64,000 nt of DNA from Chryseobacterium cucumeris (GTDB taxonomy: Bacteria > Bacteroidota > Bacteroidia > Flavobacteriales > Weeksellaceae): contig NZ_CP068760.1 of NCBI RefSeq assembly GCF_016775705.1, forward strand, positions 2,108,001 through 2,172,000, given 5' to 3'. How positions within the stretch are numbered: position 1 is the stretch's first letter; every line of letters begins with the position of its first letter. This document shows positions 44,783 to 54,554 of this stretch, piece by piece. The notes under the pieces were generated by a model. The model did not search any database. It saw only the letters and a program-made list of their open reading frames with translations, and had not been told where the DNA came from. A program made the position numbers and the translations under genes.

Positions 44783-46264
44783 TTATTGTACAGCTTTTAA
44801 AACATTGATATTTCCATAGCCATAGCTTGAATTAACATTTGGATAGTAGGTTGAAGCCTGTCTCATTTTAGTAAGAACCTGGTCTCTTGTCCATGATGGA
44901 TTTTTAGCCCAAACGAGTGCCGCAATTCCCGCTGTAGCTGCTGTAGCCACTGAAGAACCACCCACATAATCTGCCTGACCATTGTAATAGCTCAATACAG
45001 GAACGGTATTTCCTGAAGATCTCTCCATCTGGAAGGTAAAATCAATCTGACTTCCCGAGTGGCACACATCACATTTCTGATTGGAAGTATTTTCTTTCAC
45101 TCCCGTTATAGCCTGAGTTTCCGGCATGGATGCAGGGAAAATTACTCCGACAAAGCTGGTAAAGCTGGTTGAGGTACCTCCGGCGCAGAAAATCAGTTTT
45201 CCTTTAGAATAAGCATATTTAACACCGTCTTCAATTTTTCCAACGGAAAAGATGTGTCCCATCGACATAGAAATGATTTTTACATTGGTATTGTTACCCA
45301 ATTCAGTGAAAGCCGTTTTTACAGCAGTTTGCTCACTGGATGTTTCAAGAACAACATTTTCTGCGGCTCTGTAAGCGATCAGATTGGCATTATAAGCTAC
45401 TCCTACAGGTAATCCTGCATTATTTCTCGGAGCTGCTATTACAGAAGCCATTTTTGTTCCATGCCCGCACTGATCTCCTGATCCATCTGAATTATACACT
45501 CCGTATTTGCTGATTGTTCTTCCTGAAGAAGCTCCATTATTAAAACTTCCACCCAATAAAGTCTGTTCAGGAGAAACACCTGTATCAATAAGCCCGATGG
45601 TTACGCCTGCTCCGGTACTATAGCCCCAGGCTTCAGGAATGCTGTGTTTAGTAAAAGCCCACGGTATTTTTGCACCTGGCGTTGTTGAGGTATAGTCTGC
45701 AGTACTTAATGTAGATGATGAAAATCCACACCCTGACGAACCGCTTCCTGAAGATTTTGCAGCTGCATTATATTGAGCTTCAAATTCAAAATAATGATAA
45801 TCTGCCGGTTCTACATATCGGATGTTCTTCATTTGGCGAAGTGCGGAAACAGTTTCCTCATTTTCAATGACAACATCCATCTGATTAAGATACTGATCTG
45901 AAAGAAGAAGGAAATTTCTTTCGTCTTTTCCTTCATACTTTTTGATCACAGAAAGAACTTCTTTTTCGATATCATTGCTGTTTGGAGATTTACTTCTATC
46001 GAAATCATCTTTAGAAGTTCCAAAACCGATCGATACCATTTTATTTCCGCGGAAAATAGCACTCCATACGAAATGATCGGATTCATTCTTCCAATTGAAA
46101 GTACCGTCCGTTTTAATCGCCTGATTGATCCTTTCGTTGATTTGTTTTGCAGTCAACGGATCTTTCTGGGACATTTCGGTTTTTACATTTTCGTTCTGAA
46201 GATCTTCTCTGGTGCACGAGTTTAAGGCAAAAAATATTGCCAGTAGGAATACAGTTTTTTTCAT
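44783..46264 (-). CDS. Subtilisin-like S8 peptidase, lipoprotein
   Basis: 493 residues. Lipobox LNSC (Cys17). The catalytic triad is Asp227 (IGLIDTGV), His268 (GHGTKM) and Ser438 in GGSSVAT, which varies the usual GTSMA. A ~150-residue N-terminal part with IRYVEP resembles a propeptide. There is a CDVC pair (about 398-401) and SSGCG near 180. No type IX sorting domain, so it is anchored as a lipoprotein. The peptidase should act on proteins outside the cell. Confidence 0.9.
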   Translation of the reverse strand: MKKTVFLLAIFFALNSCTREDLQNENVKTEMSQKDPLTAKQINERINQAIKTDGTFNWKNESDHFVWSAIFRGNKMVSIGFGTSKDDFDRSKSPNSNDIEKEVLSVIKKYEGKDERNFLLLSDQYLNQMDVVIENEETVSALRQMKNIRYVEPADYHYFEFEAQYNAAAKSSGSGSSGCGFSSSTLSTADYTSTTPGAKIPWAFTKHSIPEAWGYSTGAGVTIGLIDTGVSPEQTLLGGSFNNGASSGRTISKYGVYNSDGSGDQCGHGTKMASVIAAPRNNAGLPVGVAYNANLIAYRAAENVVLETSSEQTAVKTAFTELGNNTNVKIISMSMGHIFSVGKIEDGVKYAYSKGKLIFCAGGTSTSFTSFVGVIFPASMPETQAITGVKENTSNQKCDVCHSGSQIDFTFQMERSSGNTVPVLSYYNGQADYVGGSSVATAATAGIAALVWAKNPSWTRDQVLTKMRQASTYYPNVNSSYGYGNINVLKAVQ

Positions 46265-46355
46265 ATGTTATAATTTTGGTTGAGACCACAATATAACACT
46301 TTAACGGGAATTAAAAATTGAAAAAAAATGAATTTAGCATTACATGAATATTAAA

Positions 46356-46802
46356 TTACAATACTTTCTCGTAGCACACACTTTGCTCTATTCCAACGTA
46401 TTGACCATAATTAGGTATTTTGTAAAAACCACTTTTTTCATACACCGAGATGGCACTCTTAAGGTCCCTGGAAGTTTCCAATACAGCTTTTGTAAAGTTC
46501 AATTCTGTTGCCCAGCTTTGAAGTTCTTTCACAATAGCGGAACCTAATCCTTTTTTTCTGAAATCAGGATGGGTAAACATTCTTTTTATTTCTATGGTAT
46601 CTTCTGAAAATGGTTTGAATGCTCCGCAGGCTGCTGGAATATCATCTATATAGGCTACGATACAGTTTTTGATAGTATCTATTGTATTGAACTGAGCAAA
46701 GAAGTCATCATTTTCTCCATTATGTTCGGATAAAGTAGCGTCAAGGGATTTTACAAGAGTTTGAAAATCTGTATTGGCAGAATCTGTTCTGAGTATATTC
46801 AT
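46356..46802 (-). CDS. GNAT family N-acetyltransferase
   Basis: 148 residues. The acetyl-CoA loop FRKKGLGSAIVKELQSWA (R/QxxGxG/A) and 'YEKSGFYKIPNYGQY' near the C-terminus are typical of small GNATs. The acyl acceptor is not predictable. It is 88 bases downstream of the hutH stop, on the same strand. Confidence 0.88.
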   Translation of the reverse strand: MNILRTDSANTDFQTLVKSLDATLSEHNGENDDFFAQFNTIDTIKNCIVAYIDDIPAACGAFKPFSEDTIEIKRMFTHPDFRKKGLGSAIVKELQSWATELNFTKAVLETSRDLKSAISVYEKSGFYKIPNYGQYVGIEQSVCYEKVL

Positions 46803-46854
46803 CTAGTTGATTTAACGATTTAAAAATTGAAGGATTTAAAGATTTGTGAAAACA

Positions 46855-46877
46855 AAAAGCTCCCTTCCGGAAGCTTT
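46855..46877 (-). terminator. Terminator of hutH
   Basis: AAAGCT / AGCTTT with partial inner pairing, T-rich on the minus strand, right after the stop. Confidence 0.5.
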
Positions 46878-46890
46878 CAAGTATTTTGTA

Positions 46891-48378
46891 TTAGTTGACA
46901 ACAAATTTTCGTTCGTTAATCAATTCTGCAATGGCCAGCATATCTTTACCGATCAGTCTGTCATCTTCAAGCTTGGCAACTTTAGAACGAAGAATTGCAA
47001 AGTTTTCTTCAATTACTTTAGAGCATTTCGCAGGTCTCCTGAATTCAAGTCCCTGAGCGGCAAACATCAGCTCAACAGACAGAATATTCACAAGATTTCC
47101 CAGAACCTGATTGAATTTTCTTCCTGAAATACTTCCCATAGAAACATGGTCTTCCTGTCCTAAACTTGTTGGAATAGAATCTGCCGACGCCGGGAAGCAT
47201 AATGTTTTATTTTCTGTAACCAAGGCTGCTGAAGTGTACTGAGGGATCATAAATCCGGAATTCAATCCTGAGCTTTCCGTTAATAATCTTGGAAGTCCAT
47301 ATTTTCCTTCTAATAATAAGTAGCTTCTTCTGTCTGAAATATTCCCTAGCTCTGCAGCTGCTAATGTAGCATAATCTAAAGGTAATGCCATCAGCTGTCC
47401 ATGGAAGTTTCCACCTGAAATAGATTCTTCAGCACTTAATACGATCGGATTATCCGTAACGGAATTCAATTCTGTTTCTGCCATTCCTCTAAGATGCTCA
47501 AAAGCATTTCTGCTGGCTCCGTGAACCTGTGGTACACATCGCATGGAATAAGGATCCTGCACTCTTTCACAGTCTTCGTGAGCTTTCAAGTTTTCTGATC
47601 CCTTTAAGAACTTAAGCATTCTTGCCGCTACTTTTTTACTGCCTTCAAACGGTCTGATCTCATGAAGTTCTTTTTTGAAAGGGCTTGCAGAACCTCTGTA
47701 CGCTTCAATACTCATAGCTGCCGTCATATCCGCCAGATCCAGTAAGTATTCAAATTTTTCAAGTCCTTTGATGGCATGGGCAAGGATAAACTGTGTTCCG
47801 TTGATCAGCCCTAATCCTTCTTTCGGACCTAAAGCCAGTGGTTCAAGGTCATGCTTTTTCAACACTTCCATGGTATCGGAAACCATATCTCCTTCCCAAA
47901 CCTGTCCTAAGCCAAGTAAAGGCAATACGAGATGCGCTAATGGAGCAAGGTCTCCGGAAGCTCCTACAGATCCCTGTTCAGGAACCACAGGAATAATATC
48001 TTTCTCAAGCATCAGAATCATTCTTTCAATCACCTCCAGGGAAACTCCTGAAAATCCTTTAGAAAGAGCATGTACCTTAGCAATCATCATGATTTTGGAA
48101 AGTTCTTTATCAATAGGCTTTCCAACACCCACCGCATGAGAAATGATCAGGTTATATTGTAACTGAGCGGTTTCATCCGCTGAAATTTTCGTGTCACATA
48201 ATGGCCCGAATCCTGTATTGATTCCATATACACATCTGTCTGACTCTACTATTTTCTGTACGTTTTTCTGAGATTTTAAAATTTGTTCTTTTGCAGCTTT
48301 GTTCAGCTTCGCTTTATTTGGTTTTTTACATATTTCCAGAACATCATGGAAAGTAAAAACATCTACCCCGTATATCAT
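46891..48378 (-). CDS. hutH: Histidine ammonia-lyase
   Basis: 495 residues. The sequence GSVGASGDLAPLAHL contains Ala140-Ser141-Gly142, which forms the MIO cofactor. Also TGFGPLCD and the SISGGNFHGQ and DHVSMGS regions are conserved. The enzyme removes ammonia from histidine to make urocanate. No hutU, hutI or hutG lies near, so the rest of the pathway must be elsewhere or the gene is alone. Tyrosine/phenylalanine lyases share the fold; the sequence favours histidine. Confidence 0.85.
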   Translation of the reverse strand: MIYGVDVFTFHDVLEICKKPNKAKLNKAAKEQILKSQKNVQKIVESDRCVYGINTGFGPLCDTKISADETAQLQYNLIISHAVGVGKPIDKELSKIMMIAKVHALSKGFSGVSLEVIERMILMLEKDIIPVVPEQGSVGASGDLAPLAHLVLPLLGLGQVWEGDMVSDTMEVLKKHDLEPLALGPKEGLGLINGTQFILAHAIKGLEKFEYLLDLADMTAAMSIEAYRGSASPFKKELHEIRPFEGSKKVAARMLKFLKGSENLKAHEDCERVQDPYSMRCVPQVHGASRNAFEHLRGMAETELNSVTDNPIVLSAEESISGGNFHGQLMALPLDYATLAAAELGNISDRRSYLLLEGKYGLPRLLTESSGLNSGFMIPQYTSAALVTENKTLCFPASADSIPTSLGQEDHVSMGSISGRKFNQVLGNLVNILSVELMFAAQGLEFRRPAKCSKVIEENFAILRSKVAKLEDDRLIGKDMLAIAELINERKFVVN

Positions 48379-48508
48379 TTCTAAAAAATTTCCTTAAAAT
48401 TACGCATTTAACAATAATTGGAAAAGCTAAATTTCAATCTTCTATATTTTTATAAAACAAGCGAATTAATTTACTACATTTAGCCCCGAAAATTAAAAAC
48501 AATAATAC

Positions 48509-49270
48509 ATGAGACTGAAAACTCTACTCCTTGCTTTATGTGTAGCAAGCACAGCTGCTTTCGCCCAGAAAGTAAAATATTCAAAAGAAGAAAGAAAAGA
48601 AATGAACCGCTATCTGTTTAACGAAGGTTTCAATACCGCAACAGATAAAAAAGTTTCCACCATTATTTTAAAGGATAATACAGAACATCAGGGTTACAGC
48701 AAATCCTGGGAAAAACAGAGGGGACAGATTCTTTCCATCACCATTGAGGATGTTGATACCAGAAAGCCTATAAAATTCGAAGCAGCCGATATTGCTGAAA
48801 TGTATTTATATGCGACAGAGACTGAAAAGTCGATGAAAGCGGCAAAGTTTATTTCAAACATGAGAAATTACAGCACAAAAAAGTACGGCAAATCTGTCAC
48901 CGACGATGCCATTCCTTACGAAAACCAGATTGTTTCTTTAAAAAACAAGAAAGAGCCAAGAGCTTTTTTAATGCAGGTCATCAATCCTGAATTTAATGAG
49001 CTTATTACGGTTTATCATGATCCGTTTGCTTCAGAAACAGTGAGTACCGGGTTTGCTGGCGCACCTGCATTTGGCGGAGGTGTTATTAAATCCTATTATG
49101 TAAAGAAAGGCAATAAAGTAATGTGGCTTCACAAAGATGATTTTGAAGACAACTATGACTTTTTATTTGGTGACAATCCTGAATTCATGAAAAAATATCC
49201 AAAAAATTCTGTAGAGTGGAATTATTTAAGCTTTCTCATCTATCAGTATACCGAAATGAACCACGGATAG
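48509..49270 (+). CDS. Secreted protein of unknown function
   Basis: 253 residues with signal peptide (MRLKTLLLALCVASTAAFAQ). The rest is rich in charged residues; a 'FAGAPAFGGGVIKSYYVKKG' segment stands out. I cannot assign a family. It reads away from hutH and is followed by a terminator at 49292. Confidence 0.55.
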   Translation: MRLKTLLLALCVASTAAFAQKVKYSKEERKEMNRYLFNEGFNTATDKKVSTIILKDNTEHQGYSKSWEKQRGQILSITIEDVDTRKPIKFEAADIAEMYLYATETEKSMKAAKFISNMRNYSTKKYGKSVTDDAIPYENQIVSLKNKKEPRAFLMQVINPEFNELITVYHDPFASETVSTGFAGAPAFGGGVIKSYYVKKGNKVMWLHKDDFEDNYDFLFGDNPEFMKKYPKNSVEWNYLSFLIYQYTEMNHG

Positions 49271-49291
49271 GATACACTGTCAAAATACCGG

Positions 49292-49315
49292 AACCTGTAG
49301 AATTATCTGCAGGTT
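49292..49315 (+). terminator. Terminator of the secreted-protein gene
   Basis: AACCTGTAGA / TCTGCAGGTT with a G-T pair, followed by a T-rich run, 21 bases past the stop. Confidence 0.8.
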
Positions 49316-49345
49316 TTTTCTTTTTTTAAATAGGGAAAGTTTCCT

Positions 49346-49353
49346 TAATTTTG
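49346..49353 (+). promoter_or_regulatory. -7 promoter box of uvrC
   Basis: TAATTTTG, exact, ending just 4 bases before the ATG. If real, the transcript would start at or very near the start codon. Confidence 0.45.
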
Positions 49354-49357
49354 TTAT

Positions 49358-51151
49358 ATGAATCCTTCTTTAGAATTACAGCTCAAAACCTTACCATCCG
49401 AACCCGGCGTTTATCGTTATTATGATAAAAACGAACAGCTTTTGTATGTGGGAAAAGCTAAAAATCTGAAAAAGAGGGTACTCTCCTATTTCAACAAAAA
49501 CCTCTCAGGATACAGGATCAAAATAATGGTCAGCAAAATCCAGCGATTGGAAACGACGATTGTAAACAGCGAGTATGATGCACTTTTATTGGAAAATAAT
49601 CTGATTAAAGAGTACCAGCCGTTTTATAATGTTATGTTGAAGGATGACAAGACCTATCCATGGATCTGCATCAAAAATGAAGATTTTCCAAGAATTTTTC
49701 TGACCAGAAATATGATTAAAGACGGATCCGAATATTATGGTCCGTATGCAAAAGTACGTCCTGCAAAAATATTGCTGGATACTATAAAACACATTTATAA
49801 GCTTAGAACCTGTAATCTGAATCTTTCCCCATCCAAAATTGCGGAAGGCAAATATAAAGTCTGCCTGGAATATCATATCAAAAACTGCGAAGGGCCCTGT
49901 GAAGATCTTGAAAGCAAGGAAGATTATGACGAAAAAATAGATGCCATCCGCGGAATTATTAAAGGGGATTTCCGTAAGGCAAAGGATTATCTGGTGAATC
50001 AGATGATGAAGCTGGCTTCCAATCTTAAATTTGAAGAAGCTCAGATCATTAAGGAAAGACTGGATATTCTTGAGGATTATCAGGCTAAAAATACCGTTGT
50101 AAATCCGAATATTGATGATGTAGATGTTTTCGGGATGACCAGTGATGAGACCGCTGCTTATGTCAATTTCTTTAAAATCAGAAACGGAAATATCATCCAG
50201 AGTTTTACCACCGAGATTAAAAAGATTCTTGAGGAAACGGATGAAGATATTATGGAAGAAGCTTTGATTGAGATCCGTCAGAAGTTTTCTTCCGATTCTA
50301 AAGAAGTTCTTTTACCGTTTCACCTTTCTGTAGAAATTCCCAATGTAAAACTGATTGTTCCTAAGGTTGGAGACAAAAAAAGAATTGTAGAACTTTCTGA
50401 AAAGAATGCTAAAGAATACCGTCTGGAAAAGCTGAAACAGGTTCAGATTGTAGATCCTGAAAGACATACCAACAGAATCATGGCAGAAATGCAGAAATTG
50501 TTGAGAATGCCTGTTGAACCAAGGCATATTGAAGGTTTTGATAACTCAAACATTCAGGGAACCAATCCTGTGTCTGCATGTGTTGTTTTTAAAGATGGAA
50601 AACCGAGCAAAGCAGATTACAGAATTTTCCATCCTAAAACGGTAGAAGGACCTAACGATTTTGCTACGATGGAAGAAGTAATCTACCGCCGTTACAAAAG
50701 AATGCTTGATGAGGGAGAAAGTCTTCCCCAGCTGATTCTGATAGATGGAGGAAAAGGACAGCTTTCTTCTGCTGTAAAAAGTCTCAGGTTATTGGGACTT
50801 TATGGAAAAATTACCATTGTAGGAATCGCCAAGAGGCTGGAAGAAATATTCTTTCCGGAAGATCCTATTCCTTTATATCTGGACAAAAAATCTGAAACGT
50901 TGAAAATCCTTCAGCGTGTTCGTGATGAAGCTCACCGGTTTGGGGTAAAACATCACAGAACGAGAAGAAAAAACTCTACGATAAAATCTGAACTTGAAGA
51001 AATTCCTGGAGTTGGAGAAAAAACAATCGAATTGCTTTTGTCTAAACTGAAGTCTGTAAAACGCATCAAAGAAGCCAATTTTGAAACTCTTGAAGAAATT
51101 CTGGGAAAAAGCAAAGCTAAAGTGATTTGGGAATTTTTTAATGCTAACTGA
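49358..51151 (+). CDS. uvrC: Excinuclease ABC subunit C
   Basis: 597 residues. The N-terminal GIY-YIG nuclease is EPGVYRYYDKNEQLLYVGKAK; NSEYDALLLENNLIKEYQP follows; a UVR motif lies near 205-235, the RNase H-like second nuclease in the middle (RHIEGFDNSNIQGTNPV), and a helix-hairpin-helix at the end (LEEIPGVGEKTIELLLSKLK). It cuts DNA on both sides of a lesion in nucleotide excision repair. Length and order are normal. Confidence 0.95.
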   Translation: MNPSLELQLKTLPSEPGVYRYYDKNEQLLYVGKAKNLKKRVLSYFNKNLSGYRIKIMVSKIQRLETTIVNSEYDALLLENNLIKEYQPFYNVMLKDDKTYPWICIKNEDFPRIFLTRNMIKDGSEYYGPYAKVRPAKILLDTIKHIYKLRTCNLNLSPSKIAEGKYKVCLEYHIKNCEGPCEDLESKEDYDEKIDAIRGIIKGDFRKAKDYLVNQMMKLASNLKFEEAQIIKERLDILEDYQAKNTVVNPNIDDVDVFGMTSDETAAYVNFFKIRNGNIIQSFTTEIKKILEETDEDIMEEALIEIRQKFSSDSKEVLLPFHLSVEIPNVKLIVPKVGDKKRIVELSEKNAKEYRLEKLKQVQIVDPERHTNRIMAEMQKLLRMPVEPRHIEGFDNSNIQGTNPVSACVVFKDGKPSKADYRIFHPKTVEGPNDFATMEEVIYRRYKRMLDEGESLPQLILIDGGKGQLSSAVKSLRLLGLYGKITIVGIAKRLEEIFFPEDPIPLYLDKKSETLKILQRVRDEAHRFGVKHHRTRRKNSTIKSELEEIPGVGEKTIELLLSKLKSVKRIKEANFETLEEILGKSKAKVIWEFFNAN

Positions 51152-51509
51152 TAAATTGATGCACTACGGCAGCTAATTTATCACAAACAAAATGAAGTTT
51201 TCATACAAAACTCATATACTTTTTTTATTTCCTCAATAAGAGACAAAAACCAACAATCCCCATTACAAAAAGGAAATTTATCAATGAAAAACACAAACGA
51301 ATAAATATTTCATTAAATATTAGTATTATTTATATTTTTTCCATAAATTAGTATTATCAACTAATGACAATAATACTATGAAAATTCTTCTCTTTTTTAT
51401 AAATCTATTCACATTTTCATTTGCTATTTGATACCCCAATTACTTTCATATCTATAGGGCTCTGTCTAAAATACTAAAAGAATGAAAAACACATCAACAT
51501 ATATATTAT
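51152..51509. other. Gap after uvrC with short repeats and an orphan mini-frame
   Basis: ATTAGTATTAT occurs at 51319 and 51347, and its near-complement at 51369. An 18-codon frame at 51378-51431 (MKILLFFINLFTFSFAI, stop) looks like a lone signal peptide, possibly a gene remnant. No other gene is evident. Confidence 0.5.
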
Positions 51510-51534
51510 AAAAGGCTCTTTTTAAGAGCCTTTT
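51510..51534. terminator. Bidirectional terminator between uvrC and the convergent operon
   Basis: Perfect 11-bp stem AAAAGGCTCTT / AAGAGCCTTTT with a 3-base loop. Confidence 0.85.
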
Positions 51535-51555
51535 ATGTATTTTGTTATGTACAAT

Positions 51556-52305
51556 TTATTTTGCAATAAAAACTTCTTTGGAAAATTTGCCATCGGCCTG
51601 GGGAATATCAATCACAATACTTCCATTTTCAAAATATCCTATTGTAGTAGTTGCGTCAGCTAGTTTAACTATGAAAACAGAATTCTTAGAAGTTGATTTG
51701 AAAACAGCAAATGGTACGGAACTTCCGGATTTTGCCAAAATAAACTGATTAGAGTCAATCTGTATTTTCTGAAGATCAAGTTTCCCGTTTGAATAGTTAT
51801 TCGCCTCCGGAGTTATTGCAGATACAACGGTTTCAGAAACTGTATTCTGTACGTTTTCAGTAGCATCTGACATTTTAGCAGGTTTCATTTCTACCGGGCT
51901 GGAAAGTGGAACATGTGTCAAAGCCTGCTTTAAAGCATCAGGAAATCCTTCTTCAAATTCTTTTATATCTGAGCGCCCTTTAGATTCTAAAATGACCTTT
52001 TTATTGCAATCTTTGAACTGCAAAATCACTTTATTTGTAAATAAGCTCTTATCATTCAGCACTTCAGCATTAATTACATTACAGGAATTATTTCTAGCCT
52101 CAGATGGCCATTTGTCCATTGCCTCAGTTAAAATTTCATACTTCTTTCCCTGCAGCCCTTTAGCCAGATAAGCTTCCAATCCAAAACTGCTGTTTTTAAA
52201 GGTTTTAAATTTTTCGGGAATCACTACATATTTATAATCTGAAACCTTCTGCGTAAAAGCCATTGTTGAGCTTATTACCAACATCAGCATTAATAACTTT
52301 TTCAT
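51556..52305 (-). CDS. Secreted protein of unknown function, downstream of a PorV-like gene
   Basis: 249 residues with signal peptide (MKKLLMLMLVISSTMAFTQ). The first domain (about 20-130) and a second beta-rich C-terminal part (about 170-249, 'SVPFAVFKSTSKNSVFIVKL') are linked by a Ser/Val/Thr-rich stretch. I do not recognise the family. Ten bases separate it from the PorV-like gene upstream, so it is almost surely in the same transcript and may be a partner of it. Confidence 0.6.
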   Translation of the reverse strand: MKKLLMLMLVISSTMAFTQKVSDYKYVVIPEKFKTFKNSSFGLEAYLAKGLQGKKYEILTEAMDKWPSEARNNSCNVINAEVLNDKSLFTNKVILQFKDCNKKVILESKGRSDIKEFEEGFPDALKQALTHVPLSSPVEMKPAKMSDATENVQNTVSETVVSAITPEANNYSNGKLDLQKIQIDSNQFILAKSGSSVPFAVFKSTSKNSVFIVKLADATTTIGYFENGSIVIDIPQADGKFSKEVFIAK

Positions 52306-52315
52306 TTTTATAATT

Positions 52316-53398
52316 TTAATCGTTTCTAAATGCTCCCATATCCAGTTTTAAGGAGAAGAAATTGGAATAGAAATTAGATCCGCCAATCCCTGAATTTGTA
52401 ATGGCATAATCCAGTGTAAGCCCTCTGTATCTTATTCCAAGACCTGCACTTGGCTGGAAAGAAACTTTTCTTTTAAGATCTTCTATATCTGTAATAGACT
52501 GGAATCTGTTGATCCCCAATCTCACAAAAATCATTTTCTGGTATCCCAGCTCAGCTCCTGCGTAAGGACTGATACTGGCAAAGTCTGTAGAAATTAAGGA
52601 TGCTGTTTTAGCAAAATCCACATTTATACCTGCTTCCGGCAATACATATACGCTGCTGTTGATTTCGAATAATTTGCTGGCCCCTACATTCAGTTTAGGC
52701 ATTGTAAGTTCCAGTTTATCTTTGGGAGCAGGGTTAAATTCTTCTCCATTTACAACAGTAGAAAGTTCTTTCTGATTGACCGTCCAGAAGTTGACAGTAG
52801 TTGTAATATCTCTCACCATCCCCCCGAACTTCCATCCGTTATCTGCTTTATAAATCGCCCCAACATCGAAACCAAAACCATAACCATTAGCAAATTTACC
52901 CACATTTCTATATACAATCTTAGCATTTATCCCGACATCTAATTTTGGATTTCCTCCTGGTCTGAATGCATAAGAAAGAATTGCAGCATAATCGGATTGA
53001 GAGAACTTTGTAATTTTATCATAATCAATATTCCCTTCAGAATCGATCATCTGGGTTGTATTTAAAATATTATCTACTCCCAGTCTTACTACGGAAACCC
53101 CAAAAACACCTTCCTCAAGTACTTTTGCATAAGCCAGATAGTCATATTTTGCAATAGACTCAAAGTATTCTGCGTGCATTGCTGCTCCCTGCCAGTCTCT
53201 TTCGATAGACATTAAACCTGCGGGATTCCACATAGGAGAATATACATCATCCTGGTTGGTAATTACCGCTCCTCCCATTGCAAGTCCTCTTGCTCCGGCT
53301 CCGATATTTAAAAATTCATTGGAATATTTTCTGATAATCTGAGATTGAGAAAGCCCAAACAACAGTGAAAATGCAAGTAAAAAATATTTTTTCATCAT
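52316..53398 (-). CDS. PorV/PorQ family outer-membrane protein
   Basis: 360 residues. After a signal peptide (about 1-19) comes EFLNIGAGARGLAMGGAVIT and YSPMWNPAGL, the signature of PorV/PorQ-type FadL-like barrels in type IX secretion. PorV shuttles cargo for processing by PorU; PorQ anchors PorZ. Which of these this one is, or whether it is a third paralogue, cannot be told; no PorU or PorZ is near. ATG at 53395 is an equally good start. 13 bases upstream is the EamA gene. Confidence 0.75.
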   Translation of the reverse strand: MMKKYFLLAFSLLFGLSQSQIIRKYSNEFLNIGAGARGLAMGGAVITNQDDVYSPMWNPAGLMSIERDWQGAAMHAEYFESIAKYDYLAYAKVLEEGVFGVSVVRLGVDNILNTTQMIDSEGNIDYDKITKFSQSDYAAILSYAFRPGGNPKLDVGINAKIVYRNVGKFANGYGFGFDVGAIYKADNGWKFGGMVRDITTTVNFWTVNQKELSTVVNGEEFNPAPKDKLELTMPKLNVGASKLFEINSSVYVLPEAGINVDFAKTASLISTDFASISPYAGAELGYQKMIFVRLGINRFQSITDIEDLKRKVSFQPSAGLGIRYRGLTLDYAITNSGIGGSNFYSNFFSLKLDMGAFRND

Positions 53399-53411
53399 AT
53401 AAATTTGATGC

Positions 53412-54290
53412 TTAGTTTAAGTTTTTAGTTTTTCTGGCTTTTATTAATCCGTTTGCAATGATTGCCAGTATCATAACACCTGAAGCGACATAAAATACAG
53501 GGCTCATATGTTCTGATTCCCCAAAGATAAAAAAAGCTAGTATAATTCCGTAGACAGGTTCTAAATTAACTGTTAAAATTAAAGTAAAAGGTGATATATA
53601 TTTCATTAAATTCACAGATTCCAGCATGGGAAAAGCAGTAAAAACACTGGCTAACAAGCATATTAACGCCAGATCCCTGTAGTTTATTTCATTCATCTGA
53701 AAAATTTGCCCCGAAAGCAGATAAAATATCATTAAAATAAACCAACCACAGAAGATTTCATAAAAAATAATGTTTCCCGAACTTGTTTTCCCAAACATCT
53801 TACCATTAAAAACCGAAAAAACAGTCCCGAATATCGCACAAAGAATTCCATAAATAATACCTTCTTTAAAATGAAATTCTGTTTTAAAAATCAATAATAT
53901 ACAGGCCACAATAACAGTTCCCATTACCACTTCAGATATATCAATTTTCCTTTTGAAAATAATGGGTTCCAGAATCGAGGCAAAAAGCGTCGATAAGGAA
54001 AGGCAGCTTAAGGCAATTGAAACATTGGAAACTTTAATAGAATAAAAGAAACAATACCAGTGAAGTGCCATTGCAAAGCCTATAGCAGCCAGCTGAAAGA
54101 ATATTTTCCTGGAAACCTTAATGCTTTCCTTTTTGAAGAATCTGATAAATACATACAAAAAGATTGAGGCAAACAACATTCTGTAAAACACAAGAATCTG
54201 AGCATTGGCCTGAATCAGTTTTCCTAAAATTGCGGTGAATCCCCATAAAAAAACTATTAAATGTAACCTGAAAAGCGCCAATTTATGCAT
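53412..54290 (-). CDS. EamA/DMT superfamily transporter
   Basis: 292 residues in about ten transmembrane helices, with the two EamA halves (about 5-135 and 145-285). Conserved are PVYGIILAFFIFGESE at the second half and LEPIIFKRKIDISEV in the first. These exporters or importers of small metabolites share one fold; the substrate is unknown. It is the first gene of an operon with the PorV-like gene and the secreted protein (13- and 10-base gaps). Confidence 0.85.
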   Translation of the reverse strand: MHKLALFRLHLIVFLWGFTAILGKLIQANAQILVFYRMLFASIFLYVFIRFFKKESIKVSRKIFFQLAAIGFAMALHWYCFFYSIKVSNVSIALSCLSLSTLFASILEPIIFKRKIDISEVVMGTVIVACILLIFKTEFHFKEGIIYGILCAIFGTVFSVFNGKMFGKTSSGNIIFYEIFCGWFILMIFYLLSGQIFQMNEINYRDLALICLLASVFTAFPMLESVNLMKYISPFTLILTVNLEPVYGIILAFFIFGESEHMSPVFYVASGVMILAIIANGLIKARKTKNLN

Positions 54291-54317
54291 AACCTATCCC
54301 CTTTTGATTTTAACGTG

Positions 54318-54352
54318 CAAATTTACAAATACGCTTTTATAAATCTTACAAA
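54318..54352 (-). promoter_or_regulatory. Promoter of the EamA-PorV operon
   Basis: Minus-strand TTTG (54349-54352), 23-base spacer, TAAATTTG (54318-54325), ending 28 bases before the ATG. The spacer is at the long end of the accepted range. Confidence 0.6.
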
Positions 54353-54554
54353 AAAACATAAATTTATATTAATAAAAAGATGATAAATAATGTTTTTAAT
54401 AGTTTTTACTCTTAATTCAGGACGTTTTATAATAATTTAGTAAAAATCAAAACCAATATGATATTAAGACAGGATTGAAATCAAAACAACATCTGACCAA
54501 AACGGTCTCGTAAATATCATATAGAAAGTATTACTGGCAAACGCATATAGATGT

